Shown: in pieces, positions 43,562 to 51,475 of the stretch
Layout of the letters: each line of letters opens with the position of its first letter
How positions within the stretch are numbered: position 1 is the stretch's first letter
Source of the DNA: Lysinibacillus fusiformis
GTDB lineage: Bacteria > Bacillota > Bacilli > Bacillales_A > Planococcaceae
NCBI RefSeq assembly: GCF_002845985.1
Contig: NZ_PDFK01000003.1
Coordinates: forward strand, 1 to 64,000
Length of the DNA stretch: 64,000 nucleotides
Direction: 5' to 3'
The notes under the pieces: generated by a model
Told to the model about the DNA's origin: nothing
Seen by the model: the letters and a program-made list of their open reading frames with translations, nothing else
The model's database searches: none
Made by a program: the position numbers and the translations under genes

Positions 43562-44518
43562 TTGAGAAAATATTTACTTTTATTATTAATGAGTACTTTA
43601 TTCATGGCACCAGTTGCCTATGCCCATACGATGGATAAAAGTACACTATTCACAGATGTCCCTGAAACAGCCTCTAATATTCAGGACATTATGGTATTAC
43701 ACAGTATCGGGCTTCTTGGGTACAATGGCAAAGATATGGCCTTAAACCCAACAGACAACTTATCACGCAAGGATTTTGCAGGCTGGGTAGGTGGCTTCTT
43801 TGGCCTAGCAGGATCGACTGTAGATGAGCTAGCACAAGCAGCACAAAAAGAGGATTACGTTTCTTCCTTAGAGGGGGACCTTACGTACAAAGAAATTAAT
43901 ACTGCCCTTTTTCATCATAAACTAGAGCTAGCGAATCCAGATGCGACCATGACAAAAGAGGAGTACATTGCGTTCTTAACAGAGAACCTAACATTTGATA
44001 TGGGTGGTCATACGCTTATTCAAATGGGCGGCTTTGCAGAAGGACCAACAGGTACTATTGAAGATGTCGTAACAGGTGACGAAACAGGCATCATCATTGG
44101 TGGTAAAACATACATGCTGTCAGGACACCCGCGCATCTTTGCTGATTCAACAGATGCCAAAAACTGGGTAGGTCAACAACTGGAACGCTCTATTTTCACA
44201 ACAGCAGGAGATCATCATCATGGTCATGACGGTGGTCAAGAAGAAAGTCACGGGGATCATGCCGAAGGGCACGGCGACAGCCATGAACACGAAGCAGCAG
44301 CCTCGAATGAAGCTACTCTACAATATGTGCAAATTAGCTCCGCACAAGTAGCAAAAGAGGACGCCAAAGAAGTGCAGTCATCGAATGCCACGCCAAAAGA
44401 ACAACAAACAACTGCAGCAGATGACACAACATCCAACTCAAATACAGTATGGATGATTGCCATCCTAGTAGTCCTAGCAGCCATTTTCGCCTTTGTTTTT
44501 GTGAAACGAAAAAAATAA
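43562..44518 (+). CDS. Exported His-rich protein with SLH-like N-terminus and C-terminal membrane anchor
   Basis: The 318-residue protein has a signal peptide (KYLLLLLMSTLFMAPVAYA), SLH-like units (STLFTDVPETASNIQDIMVL; LLGYNGKDMALNPTDNLSRK; TYKEINTALFHHKLEL), a stretch of His, Asp, Gly and Glu (GDHHHGHDGG ... HGDHAEGHGDSHEHE) and a C-terminal membrane helix followed by KRKK. The His-rich part could bind zinc, nickel or copper. TTG 43562 with GGAAGGTGG upstream is preferred to 43544. It might be a cell-surface metal store or sensor. A terminator follows. Confidence 0.7.
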   Translation: MRKYLLLLLMSTLFMAPVAYAHTMDKSTLFTDVPETASNIQDIMVLHSIGLLGYNGKDMALNPTDNLSRKDFAGWVGGFFGLAGSTVDELAQAAQKEDYVSSLEGDLTYKEINTALFHHKLELANPDATMTKEEYIAFLTENLTFDMGGHTLIQMGGFAEGPTGTIEDVVTGDETGIIIGGKTYMLSGHPRIFADSTDAKNWVGQQLERSIFTTAGDHHHGHDGGQEESHGDHAEGHGDSHEHEAAASNEATLQYVQISSAQVAKEDAKEVQSSNATPKEQQTTAADDTTSNSNTVWMIAILVVLAAIFAFVFVKRKK

Positions 44519-44531
44519 AACAAATTTTAAG

Positions 44532-44575
44532 AACCAGCAATGATCGAGGAAATTCGGTTATTGTTGGTTTTTTTT
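44532..44575 (+). terminator. Intrinsic terminator
   Basis: Arms AACCAGCAAT (44532-44541) and ATTGTTGGTT (44560-44569) pair with one G-T, followed by TTTTTT. Confidence 0.7.
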
Positions 44576-44763
44576 ACAGGAAATGATTGCTATAATAAAG
44601 TAAAGTGCGGATAGTAAGCTAACATGATTTCATAGCATGATTCGCACCAAAAATATTGATGGAAATGCCGCTTGGACAGAACTATATTGGTTATTAATAC
44701 CTATTTTTTATTTATAAACATTAATATTAAGGATATTTTGTTGAGAATTTATTTATTTTCGCA

Positions 44764-44852
44764 GTCACTCTCTGTATAGAGAGTGTGGATTGAAATCTCC
44801 TGCCCCTCGTAACTGCCTAAGTGAGTCCGTCACTTACTGCATAAAAAGTGTG
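44764..44852 (+). CRISPR. One-spacer CRISPR remnant, type I-C-like repeat, no cas genes
   Basis: A 33-base unit at 44764-44796 has a perfect 8-bp hairpin (CACTCTCT, GTAT, AGAGAGTG) and ends GTGGATTGAAAT, the hallmark of type I-C repeats. After a 32-base spacer-like stretch (44797-44828), a worn second repeat starts at 44829 (GTCACTTACTGCATAAAA then AGTGTG) and matches the first at about 18 of 24 bases. A degenerate last repeat is usual at the far end of an array. AT-rich, leader-like DNA ending in TTTTCGCA stands directly before the first repeat. No cas gene is in the window. Confidence 0.65.
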
Positions 44853-44896
44853 CTATTCTTTAAAACTAAATAACCATCACAGATAAATAAAAAAGG

Positions 44897-44946
44897 TGAA
44901 CAGCAACAGGTGGGGTCAGTTGACCTACAATCGCTGTTCATTTTTT
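44897..44946 (+). terminator. Nested hairpin followed by T run
   Basis: Outer arms TGAACAGC (44897-44904) and GCTGTTCA (44933-44940) enclose an inner GGTCA/TGACC hairpin, followed by TTTTTT. It could end a transcript through the CRISPR remnant. Confidence 0.6.
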
Positions 44947-45096
44947 ATTCCCCAAAACCGTACACATTCATTAAAATGTCAAACCTTTCATGTGAATGCA
45001 TGCATATTGCAGCAATTTTGCACAAAATTGAATAACCCTAAGCATGTTCGGTATATAAATAGGGTACGATCATTTTTTAGGCTAAGGAGTGTGCAA

Positions 45097-46656
45097 ATGG
45101 CTGTACTTGTGGTGAAGAGGAGTATTATGCATCGGTATCAAAGTATCGGGCAGGCAATTGAAGAGGCAATGCCTGGCGATATGATTGAGATTCGGGATGG
45201 AATTTATGAGGAGAGCTTGGATATTTCCAAGCGGCTGACGTTGTATGGGGTTGGGAATGTGACCATCAAGGGTGGCGTTTTTATTCGCTATCAAACCCAT
45301 GTGGATATGCGGAATTTACGGTTTCGGCAAGGTCAGGGGCTATATATCAAAGGGGATTTACAGTTAGAAAATTGTATTATTGAGGAGCAATTGATTCGGA
45401 CACAGATGATGGTGAGCTATGGTAGTTTGCTGATGAAAAATTGTGCTGTGCTGGCGACATCGCTAAATCATTTTGGGCTACGGGTGGCAAATGGTTCAAG
45501 TGTGATCCTCGTTGACACGACATTTGAGCATCATGTGAAGGCCCAAATCATTGCCCAAAATTGTGAGCTGACGTTGACGAATTGTCTGCTGCTGGAGGGG
45601 AAAAAGCATGGTATTTTTGCCATTCGTCATGTGAAGCTGGTGCTGGAGGACTGTGAGATTCATGGGCATGCCAAGGCACAAATTATTGCAGCAGCGAGTG
45701 AAATGGCTATGACGAATTGTCTGGTTCATCAGGGGCAATGGGTAGGAATTCAGCTATTTGATGGCACAACTTTGCGGATGGATGGCTGTGAAATAAAAGA
45801 GCATCTCGATACGAATATGGTTGTCCACCGCAGTGAGCTAATGATCGCTGATTCAATCTTTTCAGATGGGCAAGGTCACGGTCTTTACCTTGGTGAAAAA
45901 ACGGAAGCGAAGTTATATGATTGCCAATTTTATCGACATGTGAAGGCACAGATTCTGATTGAAAATAGCCAGGTAGAATTTCGTAAATGCCACATTCGAA
46001 ATGGCATGGCTGTGGGTGTAGCGATTGTCGACGAAGCAGATGTTTCGTTGACGGAATGTCAAATTCAAAATCATCAGCAATTCCATATCATTGTGGATGC
46101 CAGTGGACTTCAGCTTCGTCAATCTACCATTCAATTCGGACAATCGGGTGGTATTTATGGCAATGATCATGCCAAGATTATGATGCAACATACAATGATT
46201 CGAGAGCTGCAAAGCCATCACATCTATATAAACAATGCCCGTTTGTTTACACAGTATTGTACCTTTGAACAAATGCAAGGAAATGGCATTACTTGTATTG
46301 ATGCCATTTTTGAAGTAGCCCATAGCTATTTTAAAGACGGTCAAGAAAGTCCTTATGTCATGATTTGGTCAGATCAATCAATGGGACGTATTGAACATTG
46401 TACGGTGGATGAGGCAGCTCGACCATTTTTAGCATTGTCCAATAAATCATTAATGGAGATGCGTCATACGGATATTCATGCAGTAAAGGCTCCGGCTGTG
46501 GTCCAGGAAAATAGTCAATTATTTGTGCAAGGGCAAGTTCATACAGGGACATGGCAAAAGGATGCAGCGTCCAAGGTTTCCTCAATTGAGGGTATGCAGG
46601 TGATGAAAGACCATAAGATAGAAATCACGAAACATGATATTAAAAAAATAATATAA
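45097..46656 (+). CDS. Cytosolic right-handed beta-helix repeat protein
   Basis: The 519-residue protein has no signal peptide. After a short start (SIGQAIEEAMPGDMIEIRDG IYEESLDISKRL, as in pectate-lyase/NosD-type proteins) it repeats coils of 22-24 residues, often paired, with the recurring phrase HVKAQI or HAKAQI and C-x-I or C-x-F positions (ELTLTNCLLLEGKKHGIFAI; EMAMTNCLVHQGQWVGIQLF; QVEFRKCHIRNGMAVGVAIV). About 16-18 coils can be counted by eye. ATG 45097 with AAGGAG is chosen; the longer frame from 44896 begins in a terminator. Similar helices occur before SpoVK-like ATPase domains in Bacillaceae, which is absent here. Function is unknown. Confidence 0.75.
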   Translation: MAVLVVKRSIMHRYQSIGQAIEEAMPGDMIEIRDGIYEESLDISKRLTLYGVGNVTIKGGVFIRYQTHVDMRNLRFRQGQGLYIKGDLQLENCIIEEQLIRTQMMVSYGSLLMKNCAVLATSLNHFGLRVANGSSVILVDTTFEHHVKAQIIAQNCELTLTNCLLLEGKKHGIFAIRHVKLVLEDCEIHGHAKAQIIAAASEMAMTNCLVHQGQWVGIQLFDGTTLRMDGCEIKEHLDTNMVVHRSELMIADSIFSDGQGHGLYLGEKTEAKLYDCQFYRHVKAQILIENSQVEFRKCHIRNGMAVGVAIVDEADVSLTECQIQNHQQFHIIVDASGLQLRQSTIQFGQSGGIYGNDHAKIMMQHTMIRELQSHHIYINNARLFTQYCTFEQMQGNGITCIDAIFEVAHSYFKDGQESPYVMIWSDQSMGRIEHCTVDEAARPFLALSNKSLMEMRHTDIHAVKAPAVVQENSQLFVQGQVHTGTWQKDAASKVSSIEGMQVMKDHKIEITKHDIKKII

Positions 46657-46680
46657 AAGCCGATTATACAAATAAGATAA

Positions 46681-46709
46681 GTAGTTTCAATTTTGAAATT
46701 ACTTTTTTT
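46681..46709 (+). terminator. Intrinsic terminator
   Basis: Arms GTAGTTTCAA and TTGAAATTAC pair with one G-T around a very short loop, then TTTTTTT. Confidence 0.65.
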
Positions 46710-47107
46710 ATGGAATGGAGAAAATAGGTTTTATTCATGTGAAAAGTGGGTAAAGGAATATGTTTGCACAGTTGAAAAACCTTGAGTTTGTGCAAAAGAA
46801 CACGATAATTCGACAAAATGCATGATTATTTTTATAATAGAATAGATGTCATCCTGCGATTTCTGTAATATTTTGAATATTTTAATGGAAAAGCTATACA
46901 ATTCCTTGTAAAAGTTATGATGAAAATAATAAAGTATAAATGAAATGTAAAAAAATTATTAAGTAATAATCGATAAGAGATTGATTATTTACGATGTTTT
47001 ATCCTATAATTAGTAAAAATGGTTCATGTGATAAGATAATTATACGTTATTTGAGAAATGTGTGTAATGATTTTACAATAATAAAATGACAGAGATATTG
47101 GGGTGAT
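46710..47107. other. AT-rich intergenic region
   Basis: I see no gene. One inverted pair, TTTGCACA and TGTGCAAA, lies at about 46763-46797 without a T run. The last 100 bases are very AT-rich and probably hold the promoter of the next small gene. Confidence 0.4.
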
Positions 47108-47305
47108 ATGTGTATGTTTGGGCTGACAAAAGAAGAAATTATGTTGCTGCTAGAGGGGATTGAGTTAGCAGAAAAGCAAAAGAATGTGATTGCTGATATC
47201 TTACATTTAAACAATATGCGAATCGAACAACAACTCGCATTAATGATCCATTTAATCATAGATGAGCGCGAACGAAATATTTCCAACAATACATATCTAA
47301 ACTAA
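47108..47305 (+). CDS. Small helical protein, unknown function
   Basis: The 65-residue product is nearly all helix (LTKEEIMLLLEGIELAEKQK; LHLNNMRIEQQLALMIHLII), acidic to neutral, with no membrane segment. GGGGTGAT stands before ATG 47108, and ATG 47114 is equally possible. A strong terminator follows, which supports a real transcript. No family was recognised. Confidence 0.5.
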   Translation: MCMFGLTKEEIMLLLEGIELAEKQKNVIADILHLNNMRIEQQLALMIHLIIDERERNISNNTYLN

Positions 47306-47318
47306 AAAGTATCGAAAA

Positions 47319-47357
47319 ATCACAGGTGAGCTACACAAAGCACCTGTGATTTTTTTG
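47319..47357 (+). terminator. Intrinsic terminator
   Basis: Perfect 10-bp stem (ATCACAGGTG with CACCTGTGAT) followed by TTTTTTT. Confidence 0.85.
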
Positions 47358-47367
47358 TCAGCCATTT

Positions 47368-47802
47368 TTATAATTTTTTTGTGAAGCAGATAATGCGATT
47401 GGCTTCTGTAAAACCGAGTTGTAGATGGACGCGTAAACTTTCTTCATTGTGCCATTCACAGTCACTAGCAAACGCTTGACAGCCTTTGTTCTTTGCCCAT
47501 TGCTCACAGTGCGCTACAAGCTGTCTTGCATAGCCTTGCTGTCGATAATCTGCCATTACGAAAAGACCTTCTAAATAGCCTACGGGGCTAGAGTTAGTAC
47601 CTTCTACATAATCCGTTCGCAATTGGCATTGAGCAAATCCAATGGCTTTAGCCTGGTCATAGGCTAGAAAAATAGCGGCGTTGTCTTCCTTTAAGAGCTG
47701 AGCCATCTGTTCGGCAAATGCCTCTAGTGAATGATTGGGCCAAAGCAGTAAGGCTAATGTGGCTGTTGCTAGAGCATCCGGTTGTGTTGCTTGCTTGATC
47801 AT
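47368..47802 (-). CDS. GNAT acetyltransferase, aminoglycoside AAC(6')-like
   Basis: The 144-residue protein follows the AAC(6')-I pattern almost along its length: LRTDYVEGTNSSPVGYLEGL, then FVMADYRQQGYARQLVAHCE (acetyl-CoA loop R-x-x-G-x-A), QWAKNKGCQAFASDCEWHNE and GFTEANRIICFTKKL. AAC(6') enzymes acetylate the 6'-amino group of kanamycin, tobramycin or amikacin. A chromosomal copy may have another, native substrate, so resistance is not proven. ATG 47802 has GGGGGG upstream. It is a single gene, convergent with the small helical gene. Confidence 0.75.
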   Translation of the reverse strand: MIKQATQPDALATATLALLLWPNHSLEAFAEQMAQLLKEDNAAIFLAYDQAKAIGFAQCQLRTDYVEGTNSSPVGYLEGLFVMADYRQQGYARQLVAHCEQWAKNKGCQAFASDCEWHNEESLRVHLQLGFTEANRIICFTKKL

Positions 47803-47924
47803 ACAATCCCCCCTGGAAAAAAATGAAACGAAACGATTTTTAGCACGTACAAACTAGTAAGAGCTTCCACTAATGTTACATTTTCTATTTTAACACCAGT
47901 ACTGAAAAAGGGGGAATCTACTGA

Positions 47925-48521
47925 ATGTCACTCTTACAAACGTTAATTGAACAAGCGAAAAAACCTAATGGCTGGATTGGCTCATGGATGCTACGGATAA
48001 TGAATATTGCCCATCGAGGTATGTATGCATGGCTCATTCGGCAAGGCGCCATCAATGATGGGGATCGTGTGTTAGACATTGGATGCGGGGGCGGAAAAAC
48101 GCTTCAAATTCTATCCAATTTGAATCCAAATGGTATAATCTATGGTATAGATATTTCTGAGCAGGCAGTGAAGGAATCCATCAAGCTGAATGAAGCACAT
48201 GTCGCCAGTGGCAAAGTAGTGGTTAAAGAGGCGAGTGTGACAAGCATCCCATACGAGGATCAATTTTTTGATGCCATTACAGCCTTTCAAACACATTATT
48301 TTTGGCCATCATTAGAACAGGATGTCAAGGAAGTATGGCGGGTGCTGAAAAACGGAGGAAAATTTATTATTATAGCAGAGCTATATAAAATGAATTACCA
48401 TATGGAAGCTTATCAAACACCAGCTGCTATGAAGCAATTATTAGAACGTACAGGTTTTCAAACAGTCTATGTTACGGAAAAATCGAGTAAAGGGTGGCTC
48501 TGTATGACAGCCATTAAGTAA
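47925..48521 (+). CDS. Class I SAM-dependent methyltransferase
   Basis: The 198-residue enzyme has motif I VLDIGCGGGKTLQIL, the acidic strand end IYGIDISEQAV, the second-site FDAITAFQTHYFWP and the post-motif EVWRVLKNGGKFIIIAEL. These are the marks of Methyltransf_11/25-type enzymes that act on small molecules. The N-terminal 40 residues may form a lid. The substrate is unknown. The gene stands 26 bp before tag and may share its transcript. Confidence 0.85.
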   Translation: MSLLQTLIEQAKKPNGWIGSWMLRIMNIAHRGMYAWLIRQGAINDGDRVLDIGCGGGKTLQILSNLNPNGIIYGIDISEQAVKESIKLNEAHVASGKVVVKEASVTSIPYEDQFFDAITAFQTHYFWPSLEQDVKEVWRVLKNGGKFIIIAELYKMNYHMEAYQTPAAMKQLLERTGFQTVYVTEKSSKGWLCMTAIK

Positions 48522-48547
48522 GAGATACATAAAATGGAGGGAATAAA

Positions 48548-49123
48548 ATGAAAAGATGTGATTGGGTCAAGTTAGATGAGCCTTTGTATGTGGCATACCA
48601 TGACAAGGAGTGGGGAGTGCCAGTCTATGATGATCAGCATTTATTTGAAATGCTTTGTCTAGAGGGAGCACAGGCAGGGCTAAGCTGGTGGACGATTTTA
48701 CAAAAGCGTGAAGGCTACCGTGAGGCATTTGATCAATTCGATGTGGAAAAAATTATACATTATACAGAGGACAAGCTACAGGCATTACAGCAAGACACAC
48801 GAATCGTGCGCAATAAATTAAAAATTGCTAGTGTGGTGACAAATGCTAAAGCCTATCTACAAATCAAGGAAAAATACGGTTCATTCTCTGACTATATTTG
48901 GGGATTTGTTGATCACCAGCCATTGATGAATGAATGGGCATCTATAAAAGATGTACCTGTGACGACAGAAATTAGTGATCGTATGAGCAAGCAATTAAAG
49001 AAGGACGGCTTTAAATTTATCGGTAGCACGATTTGCTATTCCTTTATGCAGGCAGTTGGCATGGTGAATGATCATACAACGGATTGCTGCTGTCGCCAGA
49101 AGGAGCTAGCGCATGACAATTGA
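48548..49123 (+). CDS. tag: DNA-3-methyladenine glycosylase I
   Basis: Tag removes 3-methyladenine from alkylated DNA. The 191-residue protein starts RCDWVKLDEPLYVAYHDKEW with zinc ligands Cys4 and His17, continues FEMLCLEGAQAGLSWWTILQ KREGYR, the signature helix-hairpin region, and FKFIGSTICYSFMQAVGMVN, and ends DHTTDCCC where the other zinc ligands lie. Everything matches the family. GGAGGG stands before the ATG. It overlaps the next gene by 11 bp. Confidence 0.95.
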   Translation: MKRCDWVKLDEPLYVAYHDKEWGVPVYDDQHLFEMLCLEGAQAGLSWWTILQKREGYREAFDQFDVEKIIHYTEDKLQALQQDTRIVRNKLKIASVVTNAKAYLQIKEKYGSFSDYIWGFVDHQPLMNEWASIKDVPVTTEISDRMSKQLKKDGFKFIGSTICYSFMQAVGMVNDHTTDCCCRQKELAHDN

Positions 49124-49796
49124 ATATATTCGTGCGCAACTAGCAAAGCAGGCCACGATTTTTCAAACAGGTGGTATTCGACCGACACATGATTTATTGG
49201 AAAGCTGGATTGGCTATGTCGGCTGGTCTTTACCAGAGGAACAACCACCCTCTGGCTATCAGCCGCTTGCTACCTTCTTTTTAAAAGATCTACCCTATGT
49301 ACCAGTAGCGCTAAAGCCTTTTCAATTAGTCACACTGTTTGTTGATGAACGTCTTTTGGATCATCTAACGGAGGATGATCTTAGTCCTTATTTTCATATT
49401 AGAACATACACGACATTGGAAGGTTTAGTAAAGCGTGAATGGCAGCATGATGGCATTCGTGCATTTCCTCTCCAACCAAAGCTTATTACGAATGACTATC
49501 CAGTATGGGATGGGGGAGGTATACCGCTTCAAATAGAAGAAGATATTTTGACCTTGGAGCATGAAGAGGAGCTAGAATATTTTGAGGATATCGTAGAAGA
49601 CCTTTATCCGCTTCATAAAATCGGTGGCTACCCAAGCTTCTGTCAGAGTGGCTATGATTTTGGAGAGGATACACCATTTGTCCTCCAAATTGCCTCGGAT
49701 GCGAAGGCACGATTGAACATTGTGGATCATGGCAATTTTTATTTTTTCTACAATCCAACAACGCAGACTTGGCGCGTCTATTGCGATTTCTACTGA
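49113..49796 (+). CDS. DUF1963 (YwqG-like) family protein
   Basis: The 227-residue protein has the DUF1963 layout: an N-terminal helix-turn, then GYQPLATFFLKDLPYVPVAL and LVTLFVDERL strands, a middle FPLQPKLITNDYPVWD, then KIGGYPSFCQSGYDFGEDTP with the family G-G-Y/W-P-x-x-x-Q pattern, LQIASD and a last NFYFFYNPTTQTWRVYCDFY. Function is unknown; the family has a YwqG beta-rich fold. It overlaps tag by 11 bp and the convergent membrane gene by 7 bp. Confidence 0.75.
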   Translation: MTIEYIRAQLAKQATIFQTGGIRPTHDLLESWIGYVGWSLPEEQPPSGYQPLATFFLKDLPYVPVALKPFQLVTLFVDERLLDHLTEDDLSPYFHIRTYTTLEGLVKREWQHDGIRAFPLQPKLITNDYPVWDGGGIPLQIEEDILTLEHEEELEYFEDIVEDLYPLHKIGGYPSFCQSGYDFGEDTPFVLQIASDAKARLNIVDHGNFYFFYNPTTQTWRVYCDFY

Positions 49797-50098
49797 AGGG
49801 AAGAGGGCTTGCCTTTTTCACGAACGGTCCAATCGATGATTCGGTTAATCAAGTATAGACCGAGATACGCTCCTGTCAATAGAAAAAGAGGGTTTAAGAA
49901 AACCGCATGAATCGTTGTCATAAAAACCGCATCCTCAAGAATAATGTGCGTTATAGAAGTAGCAGCAATCGTGCTGAAAAGTATGGCAGCGATGATTCCT
50001 ACTATGTTGAACAGCAGGCGAAAGATCGCCCATTTGAGCTGTAGATAAACCATAAGACTCGGGATCACAATGGTGGTAGCCAAAATGAAAATGGTCAT
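49790..50098 (-). CDS. Small membrane protein with three helices
   Basis: This 102-residue protein has three membrane segments (about residues 3-18, 24-46 and 64-83) and a basic tail. ATG 50098 has GAAAGG upstream. It overlaps the convergent DUF1963 gene by 7 bp and no terminator separates them. No family was recognised. Confidence 0.6.
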   Translation of the reverse strand: MTIFILATTIVIPSLMVYLQLKWAIFRLLFNIVGIIAAILFSTIAATSITHIILEDAVFMTTIHAVFLNPLFLLTGAYLGLYLINRIIDWTVREKGKPSSLQ

Positions 50099-50170
50099 AA
50101 CATCACATCCTTTCTTTCAGGATGCCCTTGTTCGCTTATGCATAAACATCATTGACGATAGGAGGAAAAC

Positions 50171-50374
50171 ATGTTGCGCTGGCAAGATGGAGAGGTGAAA
50201 AGAACAAAGAAGGTGAAAAGAGTGGAGCATAAAACGGTCGTAAAAAATGGCATTGGCTTTGGTTCAGTTTTAGCGATAACGATTTCATGGAGTGTCCATC
50301 ATTCGATTATTTGGGCAATCATCCATGGCTGTTTTAGCTGGTTGTATGTTGTATACTATGCCATTACGCGCTAA
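50171..50374 (+). CDS. Small basic membrane protein
   Basis: The 67-residue protein has a highly basic N-terminal part (EVKRTKKVKRVEHKTVVKNG) and two membrane-like stretches after it (SVLAITISWSVHHSIIWAII; CFSWLYVVYYAITR). AGGAGG stands eight bases before the ATG. The charged start could contact lipid head groups or nucleic acid. Function is unknown. Confidence 0.6.
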   Translation: MLRWQDGEVKRTKKVKRVEHKTVVKNGIGFGSVLAITISWSVHHSIIWAIIHGCFSWLYVVYYAITR

Positions 50375-50535
50375 GCTTGTCTGTCAAACTATCAACGAAG
50401 AAGTTGTTTGAATAAAAATAACTGAGGGTACATAAAAACAAATGTTCATAATTTTTGATTTGCCCGCATAAATAACAAAGTGCTCTTTTTCCAAGGCCAA
50501 TTAAACTGTATGAACGTAGAAGAAAGGTTGATAGT

Positions 50536-50835
50536 ATGACACATCAAGTAACGGCTTTAAGTAATGTTAATGGCAATGCTACGGGAGTGGAAGGCATTTT
50601 ACAAAATGTAGCATTTATTTTATCAACGTTTACGATCCCTTGTCCGCTTCGAGAATATGCGATCAAGTGTGAAACTCGTAAACCCTTCCAACGTATAAAG
50701 AAGCTGAACACAACTCGCCTCATAGAATGTATTCAACGTTTTGAGCCACGAGCTGTCGTAGTAGATGTTGATTATCTTGGCGATGTCAATAGAGGAAAAC
50801 TAGAGCCCATTGTCAAAGTGATTGTGAATGCATAA
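50536..50835 (+). CDS. Orphan phage baseplate-like protein (GPW/gp25 family)
   Basis: The 99-residue protein matches the gp25/XkdS-like pattern: GILQNVAFILSTFTIPCPLR (usual: I-L-x-T-P-x-G-x-x-P-L-R), a middle with KPFQRIKK, then LIECIQRFEPRAVVVDVDYL (usual: I-x-R-x-E-P-R-x-x-V-x-x-V) and GKLEPIVKVIVNA. In phages and tailocins the family forms the baseplate wedge. No other tail gene is near, so this is an orphan or a domesticated copy. AAAGG stands before ATG 50536. A 12-bp hairpin follows. Confidence 0.6.
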   Translation: MTHQVTALSNVNGNATGVEGILQNVAFILSTFTIPCPLREYAIKCETRKPFQRIKKLNTTRLIECIQRFEPRAVVVDVDYLGDVNRGKLEPIVKVIVNA

Positions 50836-50848
50836 TAGAAAAAATGTA

Positions 50849-50882
50849 TTCTGCCAGGTTTGAGTCAAATAACCTGGCAGAA
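50849..50882. terminator. Long hairpin without T run
   Basis: Perfect 12-bp stem TTCTGCCAGGTT with AACCTGGCAGAA, 10-base loop. There is no T run, so termination is uncertain. Confidence 0.45.
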
Positions 50883-50950
50883 GATCAAATTTGCTAGTAG
50901 TGGTAGGATTTATAGTATATGAATTGGTATCCAACAGGGCGTTCAAACAT

Positions 50951-51475
50951 TTACGCTAGATTGGCACTTCTAATGGCGATAATTTGTTGGCAATCGATGA
51001 TGAGTGGTGATGCGACTGCACCGGCTACCTCAAAGAATGTTGCACAGCAAGTTTTAGGATCTAAGCTGATAAAATAAATACCCGCGAAGCTACCGCCACC
51101 TGCTAAAATAACATCTACGAAAGCACCAGTAGACAGACATTTTAATTGATGACAAATACAGCCTTTACAGTGGTGATCTTTAGCATGTTCCGCCTCGTAG
51201 TAATAATCTTCTTCATCACAGTATTTTTCCTCTTTTTTGCAATGGCAGTGCTTATGCTTTTGTTCCCGCTGACATGGCTCATTTTTTTGCCAACACTTGC
51301 ATCCATCCTGTTTATGTTCCCATTTATATTGGTCATACTTATGCTTGCACTTACATTCTTCTACTTTGTGCTCACATTTCTTCTGTAAATGACAATTACA
51401 TTTTACATACTGTTCACAGCACTTTTCTTTTTTCTTATTCCAATTCATATAATGGCTAAATCTACTATCTTGCAT
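50951..51475 (-). CDS. Cys/His-rich spore-coat-like protein (CotZ/ExsY-like end)
   Basis: The 174-residue protein has a first half rich in Cys, His, Lys and Glu (KCCEQYVKCNCHLQKKCEHK; CKCWQKNEPC; HKHCHCKKEEKYC), then HHCKGCICHQLKCLSTGAFV and a strand-rich domain LAGGGSFAGIYFISLDPKTC that ends LIIDCQQIIAIRSANLA. The second half resembles small coat or exosporium proteins of Bacillus. In a mature spore such cysteines are cross-linked. A sigma-K-type promoter is expected, but I did not find a clear one. There is AAGGGAG before the start. Confidence 0.65.
   Translation of the reverse strand: MQDSRFSHYMNWNKKKEKCCEQYVKCNCHLQKKCEHKVEECKCKHKYDQYKWEHKQDGCKCWQKNEPCQREQKHKHCHCKKEEKYCDEEDYYYEAEHAKDHHCKGCICHQLKCLSTGAFVDVILAGGGSFAGIYFISLDPKTCCATFFEVAGAVASPLIIDCQQIIAIRSANLA

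Noticed and set aside
44896-45096. Longer start for the beta-helix protein at 44896
   Set aside because: It would begin inside the T-run hairpin at 44897 and has no beta-helix text. AAGGAG before ATG 45097 decides the start.
46763-46797. TTTGCACA/TGTGCAAA inverted pair as terminator or operator
   Set aside because: It has a 19-base loop, no T run, and no promoter at a fitting distance.
51146-51388. Hydrophobic plus-strand frame opposite the Cys-rich coat-like gene
   Set aside because: A mirror of Lys/Glu/Cys codons on the minus strand always reads as Phe/Leu/Ala. The minus-strand gene has the ribosome site and the coat-like pattern.
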